In this document: positions 23,588 to 33,968 of the stretch, in pieces
Layout: each line of letters starts with the position of its first letter
Position numbering within the stretch: position 1 is the stretch's first letter
DNA from: Siphonodentalium dalli
Taxonomy: Eukaryota; Mollusca; Scaphopoda; Gadilida; Siphonodentaliidae
Direction of reading: 5' to 3'
Assembly: GCA_032622095.1 (NCBI GenBank)
Contig: CP136061.1
Span: 26,166,991 to 26,230,990 of the forward strand
DNA length: 64,000 nt
Notes under the pieces: model-generated
Database searches by the model: none
What the model saw: only the letters and a program-made list of their open reading frames with translations
Told to the model about the DNA's origin: nothing
Program-made: the position numbers and the translations under genes

Positions 23588-24328
23588 TTGAAGAAAATGG
23601 TCGCTGTTCCCTTCAAAATGTTGGATGACATTAAAAAATGGAGAATGAGTCTAACTAATCCGAAATTACCACCTAATCCTGAAATTACGAATAAATCAAA
23701 ACTAAGCAGAGAATTGAATTCAGTTTCTGATCAAAATTTGTCAGAATATGAGAAGGTTCAATTATATGGTACAACTTTACACAAAGTGAAAACTTCTCAA
23801 AAATCAGTTAGAGCTATTTCAGCCCCGAAAACAGAACCACCATTTAATCATCATCATAGGGATGTGATAGAAAGTATTCCGTTAAAGATGAGAAAAAAAG
23901 CTGAACAACTTTTACAACTGATTTCAAAACATCCACAAATGAAGATTGATGAACATGGACAATTAAAATATGGTGACAAAGTTATTAGAGGATCAAATAT
24001 TGTTGATCTCCTCAATGATATTGTACGACAAAGAAAAGGTTCCGAACCAACAGGTTGGCAAACCTTTTCACAAGGATTGAGCGAGCTTAATGTACCTCAA
24101 GATTTTGTAGGGAATAGAAACCGCTGGCTATGGATTAAAAAACATTTGAAAGATGATTCAGATGATGATTTTGAAACTCCGGTACAACGCATAACACCAA
24201 AACGATTTGATTCTCAACGATTCACACCAATGAAAGGTATAAAAGCAATACATTCAAAAACTAAAATAGCAGATAGGTTGACACCAAAGGGTATTAAAAC
24301 AGAAAAAACACAATGGGATCCATACTAG
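23588..24328 (+). CDS. Conserved Polinton protein of unknown function
   Basis: 246 residues, homologous throughout to 62842-63549 in Polinton B. Conserved blocks are MLDDIKKW near the start, LYGTTLHKVKTSQKS, IPLKMRKKAEQLL, GSNIVDLLNDIVRQRKG, and LNVPQDFVGNRNRWLWIKKH. No transmembrane segment is visible. It ends TAG immediately before the integrase ATG (TAGATG), a typical tight Polinton junction. Its neighbours are capsid-assembly and integration genes. No function is claimed. Confidence 0.75.
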   Translation: MKKMVAVPFKMLDDIKKWRMSLTNPKLPPNPEITNKSKLSRELNSVSDQNLSEYEKVQLYGTTLHKVKTSQKSVRAISAPKTEPPFNHHHRDVIESIPLKMRKKAEQLLQLISKHPQMKIDEHGQLKYGDKVIRGSNIVDLLNDIVRQRKGSEPTGWQTFSQGLSELNVPQDFVGNRNRWLWIKKHLKDDSDDDFETPVQRITPKRFDSQRFTPMKGIKAIHSKTKIADRLTPKGIKTEKTQWDPY

Positions 24329-25384
24329 ATGAGCAGTTATCTAAACAAATTATATAATCCGAAGAAAGTTGGAAGTTATGGCGGTGTAATGAAGCTTTTT
24401 GATGAAGCGAAAAAGCAAAATAAAAAAATTAAACTCATAGATGTGAAGAAATGGTTGCAAGGTCAGTCGACATATACTTTACACAAACCAATAATTCGAA
24501 AATTCCAACGTAGAAAGACTATTGTGGCTGGGATTGATATTCAATGGCAGGCAGATTTAGCTGATCTTCAGAATTTGAAAAAACATAATGATAATTACAG
24601 ATATCTGTGTGTGTGATAGACGTTTTTTCAAAATTTGCGTGGGTAGTGCCAATCCACGATAAATCTGGACAAACTTTGATCGAATCATTCAGGAAAATTT
24701 TGAAATCTTCAAAACGTAAACCAAAATCGTTTCAAGCTGATAAAGGTTCTGAATTCAAAAATGAAAAGTTTTTGAAATTTCTGCGATCAGAAAACATTCA
24801 TTTCTTCACAACTGAGAATCCAGAGACTAAAGCAAGTATTTTCGAACGATTTCAAAGAACTTTAAAAACTCGTATGTGGAAGTATTTCACACACAATAAA
24901 ACTTCAAGATATATTGATGTTTTACAGCCCCTAGTCGATTCTTACAACAATAGTTATCACCGCAGCATAAAATCGAAACCGTCGGCAGTTACTTTGAAAA
25001 CTGAAGCTGAAATTTCCAAAAATCTATATGGAACAGGGAATAAAAAAGGAAAATCTACACTGAAAGTGGCTGACTTGGTTCGTATCAACAAAACCAAAAG
25101 AACATTTGAAAAGGGTTATTTACCAAACTGGACTCGTGAAATTTTCAAAGTTGATAAATCCAGTAACATACAAAGTTTCTGATCTTGATGGTGAAGAGAT
25201 TGCTGGATCATTCTACAAACATGAAATCCAGCATATAAAAGACAGTAAGGTGTATGAAATAGAATCAGTTATTGATAAAAGAACGAGAAGAGTGGGTGGT
25301 AAAACAGTAAAAGAAATTAAAGTTCATTGGCTTGGATATCCAAAAAAGTTTGACAGTTGGATCCCAGCTTCAAATTTAGTATAA
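24329..25384 (+). pseudogene. Retroviral-type integrase with chromodomain, two frameshifts
   Basis: Three frames cover one integrase. The core has the DDE triad: D in GIDIQWQADLAD, D in FQADKGSEF and E in FERFQRTLK. The C-terminus (VYEIESVIDKR ... VHWLGYPKKFDSWIP) is a chromodomain with aromatic-cage residues. Compared with Polinton B, one base is missing in a (GT)n run near 24607-24616, and a further base or two near 25160. Integrase inserts the element and makes the 6-bp duplication. The chromodomain would read histone-tail methylation to guide insertion (known for chromoviruses, inferred here). This copy is inactive. Confidence 0.9.
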
Positions 25385-25397
25385 AACAGAATTTACC

Positions 25398-26501
25398 ATG
25401 TTGGAAAATCATTCAGATTCAATTAATCTCGATGAACCGTCACAATTTAAGTTCTGTGGTGAAAAAGTTGCTAAGAACCAAGTCACCTACTTCACGCAGA
25501 TAATTATTATTTATATCATAATAATTACATCTATTGTACACATTAGTATCCAGAGCGCAAACAAAGAATTGTGGCTTATTCTTCTAAGTAGTTCTCTAGG
25601 TTATATTCTACCAACACCTGGACTGAAATTATTGAAAAATACTGAGCAAAAAATGAATTCATTCTACATAACTCTCATGAGTGATAGTTCAATGTCACTT
25701 TACCCAGCCAACTCACAATGTTGTTTCACAGTGAAATTACCAAAAACCATACATATTGATAAAGAGCTTTGGGAAGTTGCAATGGATGAACTAATTGTAC
25801 CATCAGAAACATACAACATTATTGGAGATGCCTGCAAAATAAAAATAAAAACTTCTGTTCCAAGAATTTTACAATATTTGAATAAGATACCAATGAGTGA
25901 TGTAGTAATTTCAAAACCAGAAAATGGTATAGAATTAAAAATACCAGAAGGAGCATATTCTGGTGGAGCACTTTTGACAGATACAATTCAAGGTGTAATT
26001 GATAGTACAGTAAGCAGAATGATTCCAGAACTGGAATTCGAAATCGGATATTCCAAAGCACAACAACGAGTTAAAATTTCAACCAATAGTTATACCAAAG
26101 TAGGTCTTGTACTCCCCAAAGCTCTTTTGGATAAACTTGGTTACATAACAGAATCGAACACTGTCACATTTGCTACTCCTTCGATAACATTTCAATATGG
26201 AGTTGATTTATGTGCGGAGCATAATCAATTGTTTGTTTATTCTGACATTGCTGATTATACAATTCTTAGTGATGTTGAAGCACCGATATTACGAGTGACA
26301 TCATTCGAGAGTAAAAGAATACATGATGGTAAACATATTAGGCATGAATTCAAAAACTTACATTATGTACCAATATCAACGTCTAGCTTTGATACCATAA
26401 ATGTATATATAACTGGTGATACTGGCAAACCAATTCAGTTTATTGGTGGAAAGTCTATGGTAAAGTTGCAATTCCGACGCCGAAGTAATTTGTATTTATG
26501 A
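25398..26501 (+). CDS. Small membrane protein fused in frame to penton-type minor capsid protein
   Basis: 367 residues in one frame. Residues 1-85 look like a separate protein: a hydrophilic head, then two hydrophobic segments (TQIIIIYIIIITSIVHI and LWLILLSSSLGYILP). M86 (base 25653) starts MNSFYITLMSDSSMS, the usual start of Polinton minor capsid (penton, single jelly-roll) proteins; VKLPKTIHIDKELWEVAMDE and the ending KLQFRRRSNLYL support this. The penton occupies icosahedral vertices. The fusion most likely results from loss of a stop codon between two tight genes. Both parts may be made from internal initiation. Confidence 0.75.
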   Translation: MLENHSDSINLDEPSQFKFCGEKVAKNQVTYFTQIIIIYIIIITSIVHISIQSANKELWLILLSSSLGYILPTPGLKLLKNTEQKMNSFYITLMSDSSMSLYPANSQCCFTVKLPKTIHIDKELWEVAMDELIVPSETYNIIGDACKIKIKTSVPRILQYLNKIPMSDVVISKPENGIELKIPEGAYSGGALLTDTIQGVIDSTVSRMIPELEFEIGYSKAQQRVKISTNSYTKVGLVLPKALLDKLGYITESNTVTFATPSITFQYGVDLCAEHNQLFVYSDIADYTILSDVEAPILRVTSFESKRIHDGKHIRHEFKNLHYVPISTSSFDTINVYITGDTGKPIQFIGGKSMVKLQFRRRSNLYL

Positions 26502-26878
26502 TGATTCCCGTGTATAGAGGCGTATCTAGACAGTATGGAAATGGAATTGGTTCACTATTCAAATCTGCAATGAGAACAGTAATACCGTTTCTAAAACCTA
26601 TTGGTCAGATTGCTAAACAACAAGTATTCAAGCATGGACTTGCTGCAGTCGAAGATATCATTCATCGTGGTAAAAGTCCAAAAGACGTATTTTTGAAACA
26701 AGGTAAAGAAGCATTGAAATCTTTTGGAAGGGAAACAATAAAGAAAATATCAACACCAAATGGCATCATTAGATCATCGCGACCTTTGAAAAATCATTCT
26801 TCTCGTAAACGAGTTAGAAGTAAGTCCATTAAAACGCCTGTAAAGAAATCAAAACGATCTCTCGATATATTTGATTAA
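26498..26878 (+). CDS. Basic virion-core-like protein
   Basis: 126 residues. It starts MMIPVYRGVSRQYGNGIGSL, followed by an amphipathic helix-rich stretch (FKSAMRTVIPFLKPIGQIA), and ends in a Lys/Arg-rich tail (SRKRVRSKSIKTPVKKSKR). Position between penton and major capsid genes and composition match the small DNA-binding or membrane-active virion proteins of Polintons and adintoviruses, comparable to adenovirus core proteins. It overlaps the penton gene by 4 bases. Confidence 0.7.
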   Translation: MMIPVYRGVSRQYGNGIGSLFKSAMRTVIPFLKPIGQIAKQQVFKHGLAAVEDIIHRGKSPKDVFLKQGKEALKSFGRETIKKISTPNGIIRSSRPLKNHSSRKRVRSKSIKTPVKKSKRSLDIFD

Positions 26879-26880
26879 TC

Positions 26881-28148
26881 ATGATGATGCAAAATGGATC
26901 ATGCGAATGCAGCAAGTCCGAGTTAGATGCTTCTGATGTTCCACCAACAATGACAACGATGTTGGAATCACAATGGATAGAACATCACCCGATTAGCTCT
27001 TTGAATAATTCCGCACCGATAGAATTTGTAATTCCGCCTCAAACTGAAAAATGGATAGATGTAAATCAATCATATTTGTACCTGAAATTCAAAATCACAA
27101 AAGCAGATGGAACAAACTTGGTTGATGGTACTGATGAAATTGCGCCTATTAACAACTTTTTCCATAGCATGTTCAATAGTATCGATATTTACCTAAATAA
27201 CAAACTTGTAACGGCAAACGGAGATACCTATCCTTATCGAGCCTACATGGAAAATCTCTTGGCTTATTCTGGTGAATGTAAAGAAAATCAACTTGCCGCA
27301 CTAGAAATGTGGTACCCCGACACCGCTAAGCAGTTCACCGAAAACACTAAAGCTGGTGGTAATGATGGATTGAAATCTCGCCAGGCAATCATAGCAGGTA
27401 GTAAAACGGTAGAATTGTGTGGTCGTTTACACACAGATATATTTCTACAAGAGAAATACTTACCAAATGGAATTGAGATAAGAATTCGTCTCAATAGAGC
27501 GAATCCAAAATTCTCTTTAATTGGTCAGGCCAACGGAAAAATAGTATTTGAAACGGCAGTTTTCAATGTTCGTACAATTACGCTGATGTCAGTAGTAGCA
27601 AATAACTTGAACCAAACAATAATACAGAAAAATATGAAAATACCGATTAGAAGAGTTGAAGTAAAAACATTCACTATTGGTGCAGGGCTTAGATCAAAAA
27701 TTGAAGATCACCTTTTTCAAGGACAATTGCCAAAGAGACTTTTCATAGGCTTGGTATCAAACAAAGATATGAATGGCGATATTGAAACGAACCCATTTCA
27801 TTTCCAACACTTCAATCTGAGAAAACTTGAAGTTAGTCAGGACGGACATACCATCCATAACCGACCATTTGAACCAAACTTTGAATCAGAACAATGCCTA
27901 AGATCTTATTTATCACTGTATCAGTCTTCGGGTATGTTTGGACAAAACAAATCCTTTGGTTTGAATCTCGAAAAATACATGACCAAGGAGCAGAGGAAGG
28001 ACATTTGCATCCTATAAAAACCGGTAACATACGGTTAGAGCTTCAGTTTGCTGCAGCTCTAGCTTCAGTGATCAACGTGATAGTCTATGCTGAGTTCGAT
28101 AATCAAGTTGAAATCAACAGTTTGCGAGAAATAATAACAGATTATTAA
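26881..28148 (+). pseudogene. Double-jelly-roll major capsid protein, C-terminal frameshift
   Basis: The open frame ends at 28017 (378 residues). The true last ~50 residues (PIKTGNIRLELQFAAALASV ... VIVYAEFDNQVEI) continue in another frame to 28148, so a small indel lies near 27980-28000. The N-terminal block (QWIEHHPISSLN, QTEKWIDVNQSYLYLKF, NNFFHSMFNSIDIYLNN) is the conserved first jelly roll of Polinton/adintovirus capsids. The protein forms the trimeric hexon-like capsomer. The frameshift would remove the last beta strands. Confidence 0.9.
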
Positions 28149-28152
28149 AAAC

Positions 28153-28608
28153 ATGGATGGATTGCACTTGGAGGAAAAATTGAGACTGGAAGTTGGAGGA
28201 CTCGATTTCATTCCATATGTTTCTATCCTTGACAAAGTTCGGAAAACTTTCGAGAAATGTTTCGTTCATGAAATACAAAATCAAATTTCAAAAGAAGTGA
28301 CACTCAATTGTGAAGGATGTAAAATAGATCATCCAAGCCAGAAACGACATTTACTTTGTCTTTGGACACCACCTATACAATGGGTAGATATGTTCATTGA
28401 TATAGCACTACTTAAATTGAACATCTACCGAGTTATGGAACAATGGTATCCAGAAATAGAATCATTTACACCACAAGAGAAATTTGAGGCATTCAAACTT
28501 TGGAAAGATATAAAGGAAGTTGTTCATGCAAACTGTATCCAATTTAATTCGGTTTTTGTTGACTTGTGGTGTGAAAAAGTAAAAAAAAACTACGAAGATG
28601 AACACTAG
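28153..28608 (+). CDS. Unknown Polinton protein with a Cys/His cluster
   Basis: 151 residues, predicted soluble and helical. A NCEGCKIDHPSQKRHLLCL segment (residues ~56-74) contains CxxC, HP and HxxC spacing that could bind one zinc ion. It lies directly after the major capsid gene, and its last 11 bases overlap the protease start. No homologue is visible in the window because Polinton B is cut off earlier. Function unknown. Confidence 0.65.
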   Translation: MDGLHLEEKLRLEVGGLDFIPYVSILDKVRKTFEKCFVHEIQNQISKEVTLNCEGCKIDHPSQKRHLLCLWTPPIQWVDMFIDIALLKLNIYRVMEQWYPEIESFTPQEKFEAFKLWKDIKEVVHANCIQFNSVFVDLWCEKVKKNYEDEH

Positions 28609-29128
28609 CGAACTTCAGCATATACTAGACAAATCATCCTACCTCTGTTCATTGTATGGTGTGGTGTGTGCATAAGATCAGTTACCACACGAGAAACCTC
28701 ATCATGTAAAAGCATACATAGTAAATACACATACGTCAGAAAAGCCAGGAGAACACTGGGTTGCAATATTCTTCAATGGGAACATTGCAACATATTTCGA
28801 TTCGTTTGGGATACCAGTTATTGATAAATATATCAAATGATTTATTCAAAGAAATTCGATCGAATGTAAAATAAACGTTGGGCGGTTTCAACATCACGGT
28901 ACAAACGTGTGTGGTATCTACTGCATATTTGCTTTACATTTCTTGAAAAGCGGATACGGTATAAAAGTATTAGTTGAAATGAATTTTGATGGTGACTACT
29001 TCAAAAATGATAGAAAAGTATTTGATTGGTTTCATAGAAACTATGAGCCCTTACGAAAAGAATCAGAAACATTACCCAAAACATGTATTTCACAAACTTG
29101 TAAGACTTACTGTGAATTTCAGTGTTGA
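28598..29128 (+). pseudogene. Adenain-like cysteine protease with two in-frame stops
   Basis: The frame contains the C5-type active site in order: His in GEHWVAIF, Asp in YFDSFG, Gln in RFQHHG and Cys in NVCGIYC. TAA at 28673 (codon 26) and TGA at 28838 (codon 81) interrupt it. The start overlaps the upstream gene. In adenoviruses and Polintons this enzyme matures virion precursor proteins. All four catalytic residues are present, so decay is recent; the gene is nevertheless non-functional. Confidence 0.88.
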
Positions 29129-29388
29129 TAAAATGTGTTCATTACCAATTGTTTAAACATGTTAAAATCATAATCATTTTGTAAATATGTTGATTGTTAA
29201 TGATGAAATTAGTTACCAAATGTAAATTATGTTCATTGCATTACCAATTATTGATTGTAAATATGATAATTTCATGATCAGTTGTAATATTTTATTCTTA
29301 ATTCAAAAATAAAAGTTATGTTATTGAAAAACAGTGTCTGTTTTTAATGATCGTCTTCGGCAATGTCGATGAAGATCTTAATTCACCA
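29129..29388 (+). terminator. AT-rich 3' region with polyadenylation signal for the capsid block
   Basis: AATAAA lies at 29308-29313. No gene or histone-type stem-loop occurs here. Tandem-like ATTACCAATT/TGTAAATATG words occur at 29140-29270. Confidence 0.5.
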
Positions 29389-29469
29389 AAAAGAAACACA
29401 TTTGAAATGACGTTCGGGAAATTTGGTAGAAAAAACGTCGCCAATGACGTCCGCGCGTTTTACATATAA
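29389..29469 (+). promoter_or_regulatory. Accessory-gene promoter box P3 (Polinton A)
   Basis: AAAGAAACACATTTG, ATGACGTTCGGGAAATTTGG, AACGTCG, TGACGTCCGCGCG then TACATATAAC (TATA-like). It has the same order as P1 and P2. It ends about 35 bases before the ATG at 29505. Confidence 0.65.
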
Positions 29470-29504
29470 CAAAACCCCATTTAGAGTATATCATTCTCTC
29501 CACG

Positions 29505-29942
29505 ATGGAATACCCTAAAACTGACCTCGGATCTTATGTCAGAGCCATCCGTGTATCGGCCCCAAGACATATTGCGGTGTGGGAAACCCTTTCCTGGGCA
29601 GTGTATGGTACAGGTGAACAGTACTTTGAACTATTCACTTTTGTCAATGCAACTTGGGCTCGCAATCCTGCACTGTTCAGTGGACAGAAGACAGAGTACA
29701 TCGAATGGCTTGGGACAACAGGTGTCTTGCTTACGGTGGCGGCAACCCTTCTGCAGAGAAAGCTCGTGTTTTGGAGACAGAAGAAGGATCCGGAGTACAG
29801 ATTAGACGTACCTCCATTGAAGGGTGTGAGTATACCGCAAGGTATATTTCCACCTCTCATCAAGGGTTCGCTTGTGTTTCGGGAGTTGTATCAAGAGGAT
29901 GGATTTGAGTTCCTAAAGACCCCTTATTCACTTTTCTTGTGA
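29505..29942 (+). CDS. OTU-like protein, degenerate active site (Polinton A, right)
   Basis: 145 residues. HIAVWETLSWAVYGTGEQYF matches the LFWRALSVAVYGTTDGW block of the Polinton B protein at 52438-52905, and LTVAATLLQRKLVFW matches the ELAATVIQRPIVMF block. The position of the OTU nucleophile Cys is occupied by Ile or Ala, and the C-terminal His-Tyr is not evident. It is the last gene before the right TIR, under promoter box P3, with a histone-type stem-loop 13 bases after the stop. Probably a non-enzymatic relative; function unknown. Confidence 0.55.
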   Translation: MEYPKTDLGSYVRAIRVSAPRHIAVWETLSWAVYGTGEQYFELFTFVNATWARNPALFSGQKTEYIEWLGTTGVLLTVAATLLQRKLVFWRQKKDPEYRLDVPPLKGVSIPQGIFPPLIKGSLVFRELYQEDGFEFLKTPYSLFL

Positions 29943-29955
29943 TCTAACGTAAAAC

Positions 29956-29971
29956 GGCCCTTTTCAGGGCC
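29956..29971 (+). terminator. Histone-type 3' stem-loop
   Basis: GGCCCTTTTCAGGGCC is preceded by AAAAC and followed by ACCCA, which is the full canonical histone context. A weaker purine-containing CAGATGACTCTTA follows about 20 bases on. Confidence 0.88.
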
Positions 29972-30000
29972 ACCCAAAACCTGCTATCAGATGACTCTTA

Positions 30001-30546
30001 CATGCACATTTTCACAGCCCTAGCGTCTTCGAATTCATTCGAAGACTTTCGCTTTTGTTAAAATGCACTGGTAAAGTAGCATAATTTACCAACACATCTA
30101 TTTTTTCTCGGTATTATTCTAAGTTCAGTTAGTCCAGCGAAAGGGAGCGCCCTTCGCTTACCACACTGGCATTAGAATCCGAGAAAAAAATCGATGTGTT
30201 TGTAAATTGTGCTCTTTTCAGTCAAAAAACCCTTCGAAGCGCTCACCTCACTCTTTGGAATCTAACACAACCTCTAGACCGAACCTGTGCCGTCACTCTG
30301 GCCCACCCCGTCGCTCGATGCCACTCTGGCCCATGGGCCAGAGTGGCATCTCCAGGATTTGTTTGATTTTTCTGGCCCATTTTTTTCTCGATGCCACTCT
30401 GGCCCATGGGCCAGAGTGGCATCTCCAGGATTTTGTTTATTTTTCTGGGCCAGAAAAATCAAAAAAATCCTGGAGATGCCACTCTGGCCCATGGGCCAGT
30501 GTGGCATCGAGCGACGGGGTGGGCCAGAGTGGCAGCCAATACTACT
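30001..30546 (-). repeat. Polinton A right terminal inverted repeat
   Basis: Reverse complement of 14734-15229. Subterminal palindromes lie at 30317-30350, 30391-30424 and 30476-30509. It also contains an extra inverted AACACATC(G)AT...TTTCTCGG segment absent from the left copy. Confidence 0.85.
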
Positions 30547-30552
30547 CATGCG
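30547..30552 (+). repeat. Target site duplication of Polinton A, right copy
   Basis: CATGCG, identical to 14728-14733. The host palindrome arm resumes after it (GTTCTA). Confidence 0.9.
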
Positions 30553-30558
30553 GTTCTA

Positions 30559-32680
30559 TCTATGTACAACATCCCAATTCGATCATGAGTTACAGTGTCA
30601 TTGACACTTTCATTTGTATCACCTAGTGTTGCTTAACCAAATTATCTTATTTCCATAAAATGATAGTATATCTCCTCCTAGTAATATGACATAGCCCCAG
30701 TAGTATATAATATATATGAATCGAATAAGCTTCAATGATTCCTTTTTAGAAAATCTTCTGTCAAATAATATTGATTTTATTGAGAATGTTACCTGTATTC
30801 CAGTAGGACAGGAGAAGGGACTATTGTTAAAACAAAAGTCGGAGCTCATCAAGATTGATAAAACATTTGTTAGCACCCTCAATCAATGCAACTGCCATAA
30901 TTTGTCATTTCAACTCGAACAAATTCTACTGCATCAAAAATAAACTCTTTTGTTATGCCTTTATATAGCAAGGAATAATCTACACGACCTGTATGGTATT
31001 GGGAGTATTGACATTGGGTTTTATAAAATGATGTTGTCTATGGCCCAGAAGGAATGCACTTTTTTCAATAACAGATTATTATATTTTTTTCAATAATGTT
31101 AACTTTATGATTCCAAATCATTTCAGCACAATAAAGCAACATGTGTTGTATGATATTATGGTGTGAACTTTTTAGACGGTGAACCGCTTTACATCTATGT
31201 ATTGTTTCTTTCATTATGGAACCCACATTGATTGATTGAAATTGATTAAAATCATTTGTTTATAATTCCATTCTGATCTGGTATTAAAAATAAAAAGGCG
31301 TTCTATATTCTATTCAAAAAAAATTTGTTGGCTCAAAATTTAGAAAGTGATACGTTACCCCAATAAATACATGTTCAATTAAGATTTAAAAATTGTCATC
31401 GAAAAACAAAGACACAGATGATATATGTTCTCAAGCAGTTCAGATTAGAAAGATACTCATCAAAACACACAGCTGTTGAAATTGGCATTGATACAAAACA
31501 CAACATACACAACGGGAACAATCGATTGTATCAATCTGAAAGACTGATTGCATAAACAAAATGTTTCATATCACGTTTCAAATGCATTTGTGGTTTAACG
31601 TTGTTAACAAATGCCCAAATTCAATCAACCATGTTATAAACAGTTGAACCTATTTCAACTCAATTTGTTTTATGTTAATCTCAAATTGGATCTAATATAA
31701 GCTTGTACCATATAATGTAAATTTATCATTCGCAGCACCCAAAATGCATGCAACGTAAATGACAGGCTGGATATTGTTAAAGGTTAGAATTTAGAAATAA
31801 CGAACATTTCCTCAAGAATATATTAGTAGTATTGTATAGTGATAGTGTGAATGAGATATTCTCCCCAAAACACTATTAAAGTGGTCCACCATTTATTTGT
31901 GCACAGTGTGTAATGAATGAGCAATAAGCAAAGCCCCTAACACTGGAAATGTTTTAGTAGAGTGATTAATGGTGACCCATTCAACCCAACGTTCATTCGT
32001 GGGGTCTGCCCGATGTGAACATTGGTTTGCTTATTGCACACTCTTTGCTTGCTGTACTTTAACTAATTTGGCATTTGTTTACATAACAGCATATGAAATT
32101 TACAATAACATACTATTTGAGCAATATTTATCATGGGTAGAAGAACAAAATATGCCATATTTTAATATTCTTTCTGTTTTAACGGATACATCATTCAACA
32201 GCAATACGCACTGCCATTCGTATCGTTAATTGATGAGACTGGCTCTTTAAATACCATATAAGGCATGTACTCGGGTTAAGCGAGTGTACATGTAGACGAT
32301 GAGTTACCTGGTTTTACCCCGAGTAAACTTTAGTAGATCTGGATTAAATCAGGCATCTTCAACGTCCAAGTAGTAGTTGCACATTTTTATAGGATAGTAT
32401 ATGGATCGATGCGGGTTAGTCTGTTAAACTTGGGTGCATGAATCCGATAAATTCATTACGCTCCAAAACTTTTGAATGTTCTCGTTCGATATTGTCAAAT
32501 TGAGAAGATGAGCATGGAAACAGAATTGTAGTATAGTAGTATGAGGATTGAAACCTGATCCTATTCCCGCTGTTGTTACATAATAGTTAGATTCCGAGGT
32601 GCAAAATATGTCAATAAATACGGTCAAGACTTTTTTACATACTTTATATGCCACAAAACAACTAATACCCTATTCAACTA
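30559..32680. other. Host DNA without recognisable genes
   Basis: AT-rich; only short ORFs without motifs. The stretch 31850-31995 resembles 48480-48545 (GAGTGATT..GGTGACCCA/GGCCCA), part of an interspersed repeat. Confidence 0.4.
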
Positions 32681-33812
32681 TTAAAGGCACGGGCGGTATT
32701 TGTTGAGGAAAAATTCATATTTGTTCAAATCGCCATCCACAGAAGGAATATTAAAATAAATATAGTTTTGTTCATATGCCAAACATAATCAGCGCTTAAA
32801 TAGTATGTTGCCGTCAAGACGTAGGATGGTGTACGCACACAAAAGCCTGCTCGTGGTACAGAAGTGTTGCTTCTGTTTACATAACACTCCGCAATTATAT
32901 TGGTTAATCACACACAAATGATATAATAGCTCTTTGTTATTTCCATATCAGGAAAACAGTAACACATACCGCTCTTTATGTTTACCATATCCGGATATAA
33001 ACAAAAGCCAGGATCTGTAACGTGTTTTGCTTTTGTTTACATAACAAAGGATAAACAATTGACAATAAAATACTGTTTATGCAATATTTATGATTGGTAT
33101 AAGAACAAGGCATGCCTATATTTTGCTATTTTCTGTTTTTGGCATTTTTTGACGGAGGTGAACATTTTTATCTGCTTACCCACCGCCAACGCCGCCCGTA
33201 TCTTTAACTACATTACTATGAGTAATGAATTAAAATTGATACCGATCTAAAACAGTTTGACTAAAGTGCGATGAAGGTCAGAGGAGTCCAACCGAATCAT
33301 CGGTGCAACGCTGCGAATAACAGACTGGTTTATCGTCTTAAGAGATGGGCCGCGTTGGTAGTAGGTATGCTGTTAAAATATTCACCTCCGTCAAAAACGA
33401 CCGTAAACAGAAAGAATAGTAACATATATACAGACTTTGTTCTTAAACCATTCAGAAATATGGCATAAACCGTATGTTATTGTCAATTGTTTTCCCTTTG
33501 TTATGTAAACAAAAGCAAAAAACGTTACGTTTCCTGGATATAGAAATAATAAAGAGCGTTTATATCGGTTTTGTGTGATTAACCAATAGAATTGCACTTT
33601 GTTATGTAAACAGAAGCCCAACACCTGTAACACGAGCAAACTGTTGTTTACGTCCACCATCGTATGCCATGGCGACAATATACTATTGATGCGCTGATTA
33701 TGTTTGGCATATGAACAAAACTAAATATTTGTTAATATTCCTTCTGTTGGTGGCGATTTGAACAAATATGAATATTTCTTCAACGAACGCCGCCCGTGCC
33801 TTTAACTTATGT
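32681..33812. mobile_element. 1.13-kb foldback element
   Basis: Both ends carry inverted AAAGGCACGGGCG / CGCCCGTGCCTTT. Matching inner blocks include CATATGCCAAACATAATCAG with CTGATTATGTTTGGCATATG, CTTCTGTTTACATAAC with GTTATGTAAACAGAAG, and GACGGAGGTGAA with TTCACCTCCGTC. The arms cover nearly the whole element, with a loop near 33210-33320. No transposase is encoded. Confidence 0.75.
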
Positions 33813-33819
33813 TATACTA

Positions 33820-33960
33820 AATTAAACATCTCAATCAATTAACAAGTGTACATAGAATGGTCTATTATTTATTTCCAGGAATGTATAGGTAATATAAGCA
33901 GACGACAGATACATGTAACAGTACAGAACATAATGAGTCCTATTTATTGAGAGAAATGTT
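33820..33960 (+). repeat. Interspersed repeat fragment
   Basis: Words AGGAATGTA, ATATAAGCAGACGACAG and AATGAGTC recur at 48040-48180 and in part at 48390-48470. The first and second copies match over ~140 bases, the third over a shorter part. Confidence 0.55.
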
Positions 33961-33968
33961 TAGATAAT

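Larger units (their letters stand above)
14734..30546 (+). mobile_element. Polinton A (Maverick), complete but decayed
   Basis: The element is about 15.8 kb. It starts AGTAGTATTGGC and ends GCCAATACTACT, with TIRs of about 500 bases and a perfect 6-bp target duplication. It encodes the Polinton hallmark set: protein-primed DNA polymerase B, DDE integrase, packaging ATPase, adenain-like protease, and major and minor capsid proteins. Many genes are broken: polB is truncated, integrase and major capsid protein are frameshifted, the protease has two stops, and one small gene is split by an insertion. It cannot be autonomous. The remaining genes are still long and recognisable, so decay is moderate. 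Confidence 0.93.

Noticed and set aside
28598-29128. Stop-codon reassignment or programmed read-through in the protease
   Set aside because: Both TAA and TGA occur, other Polinton A genes are also broken, and Polinton B uses standard stops.
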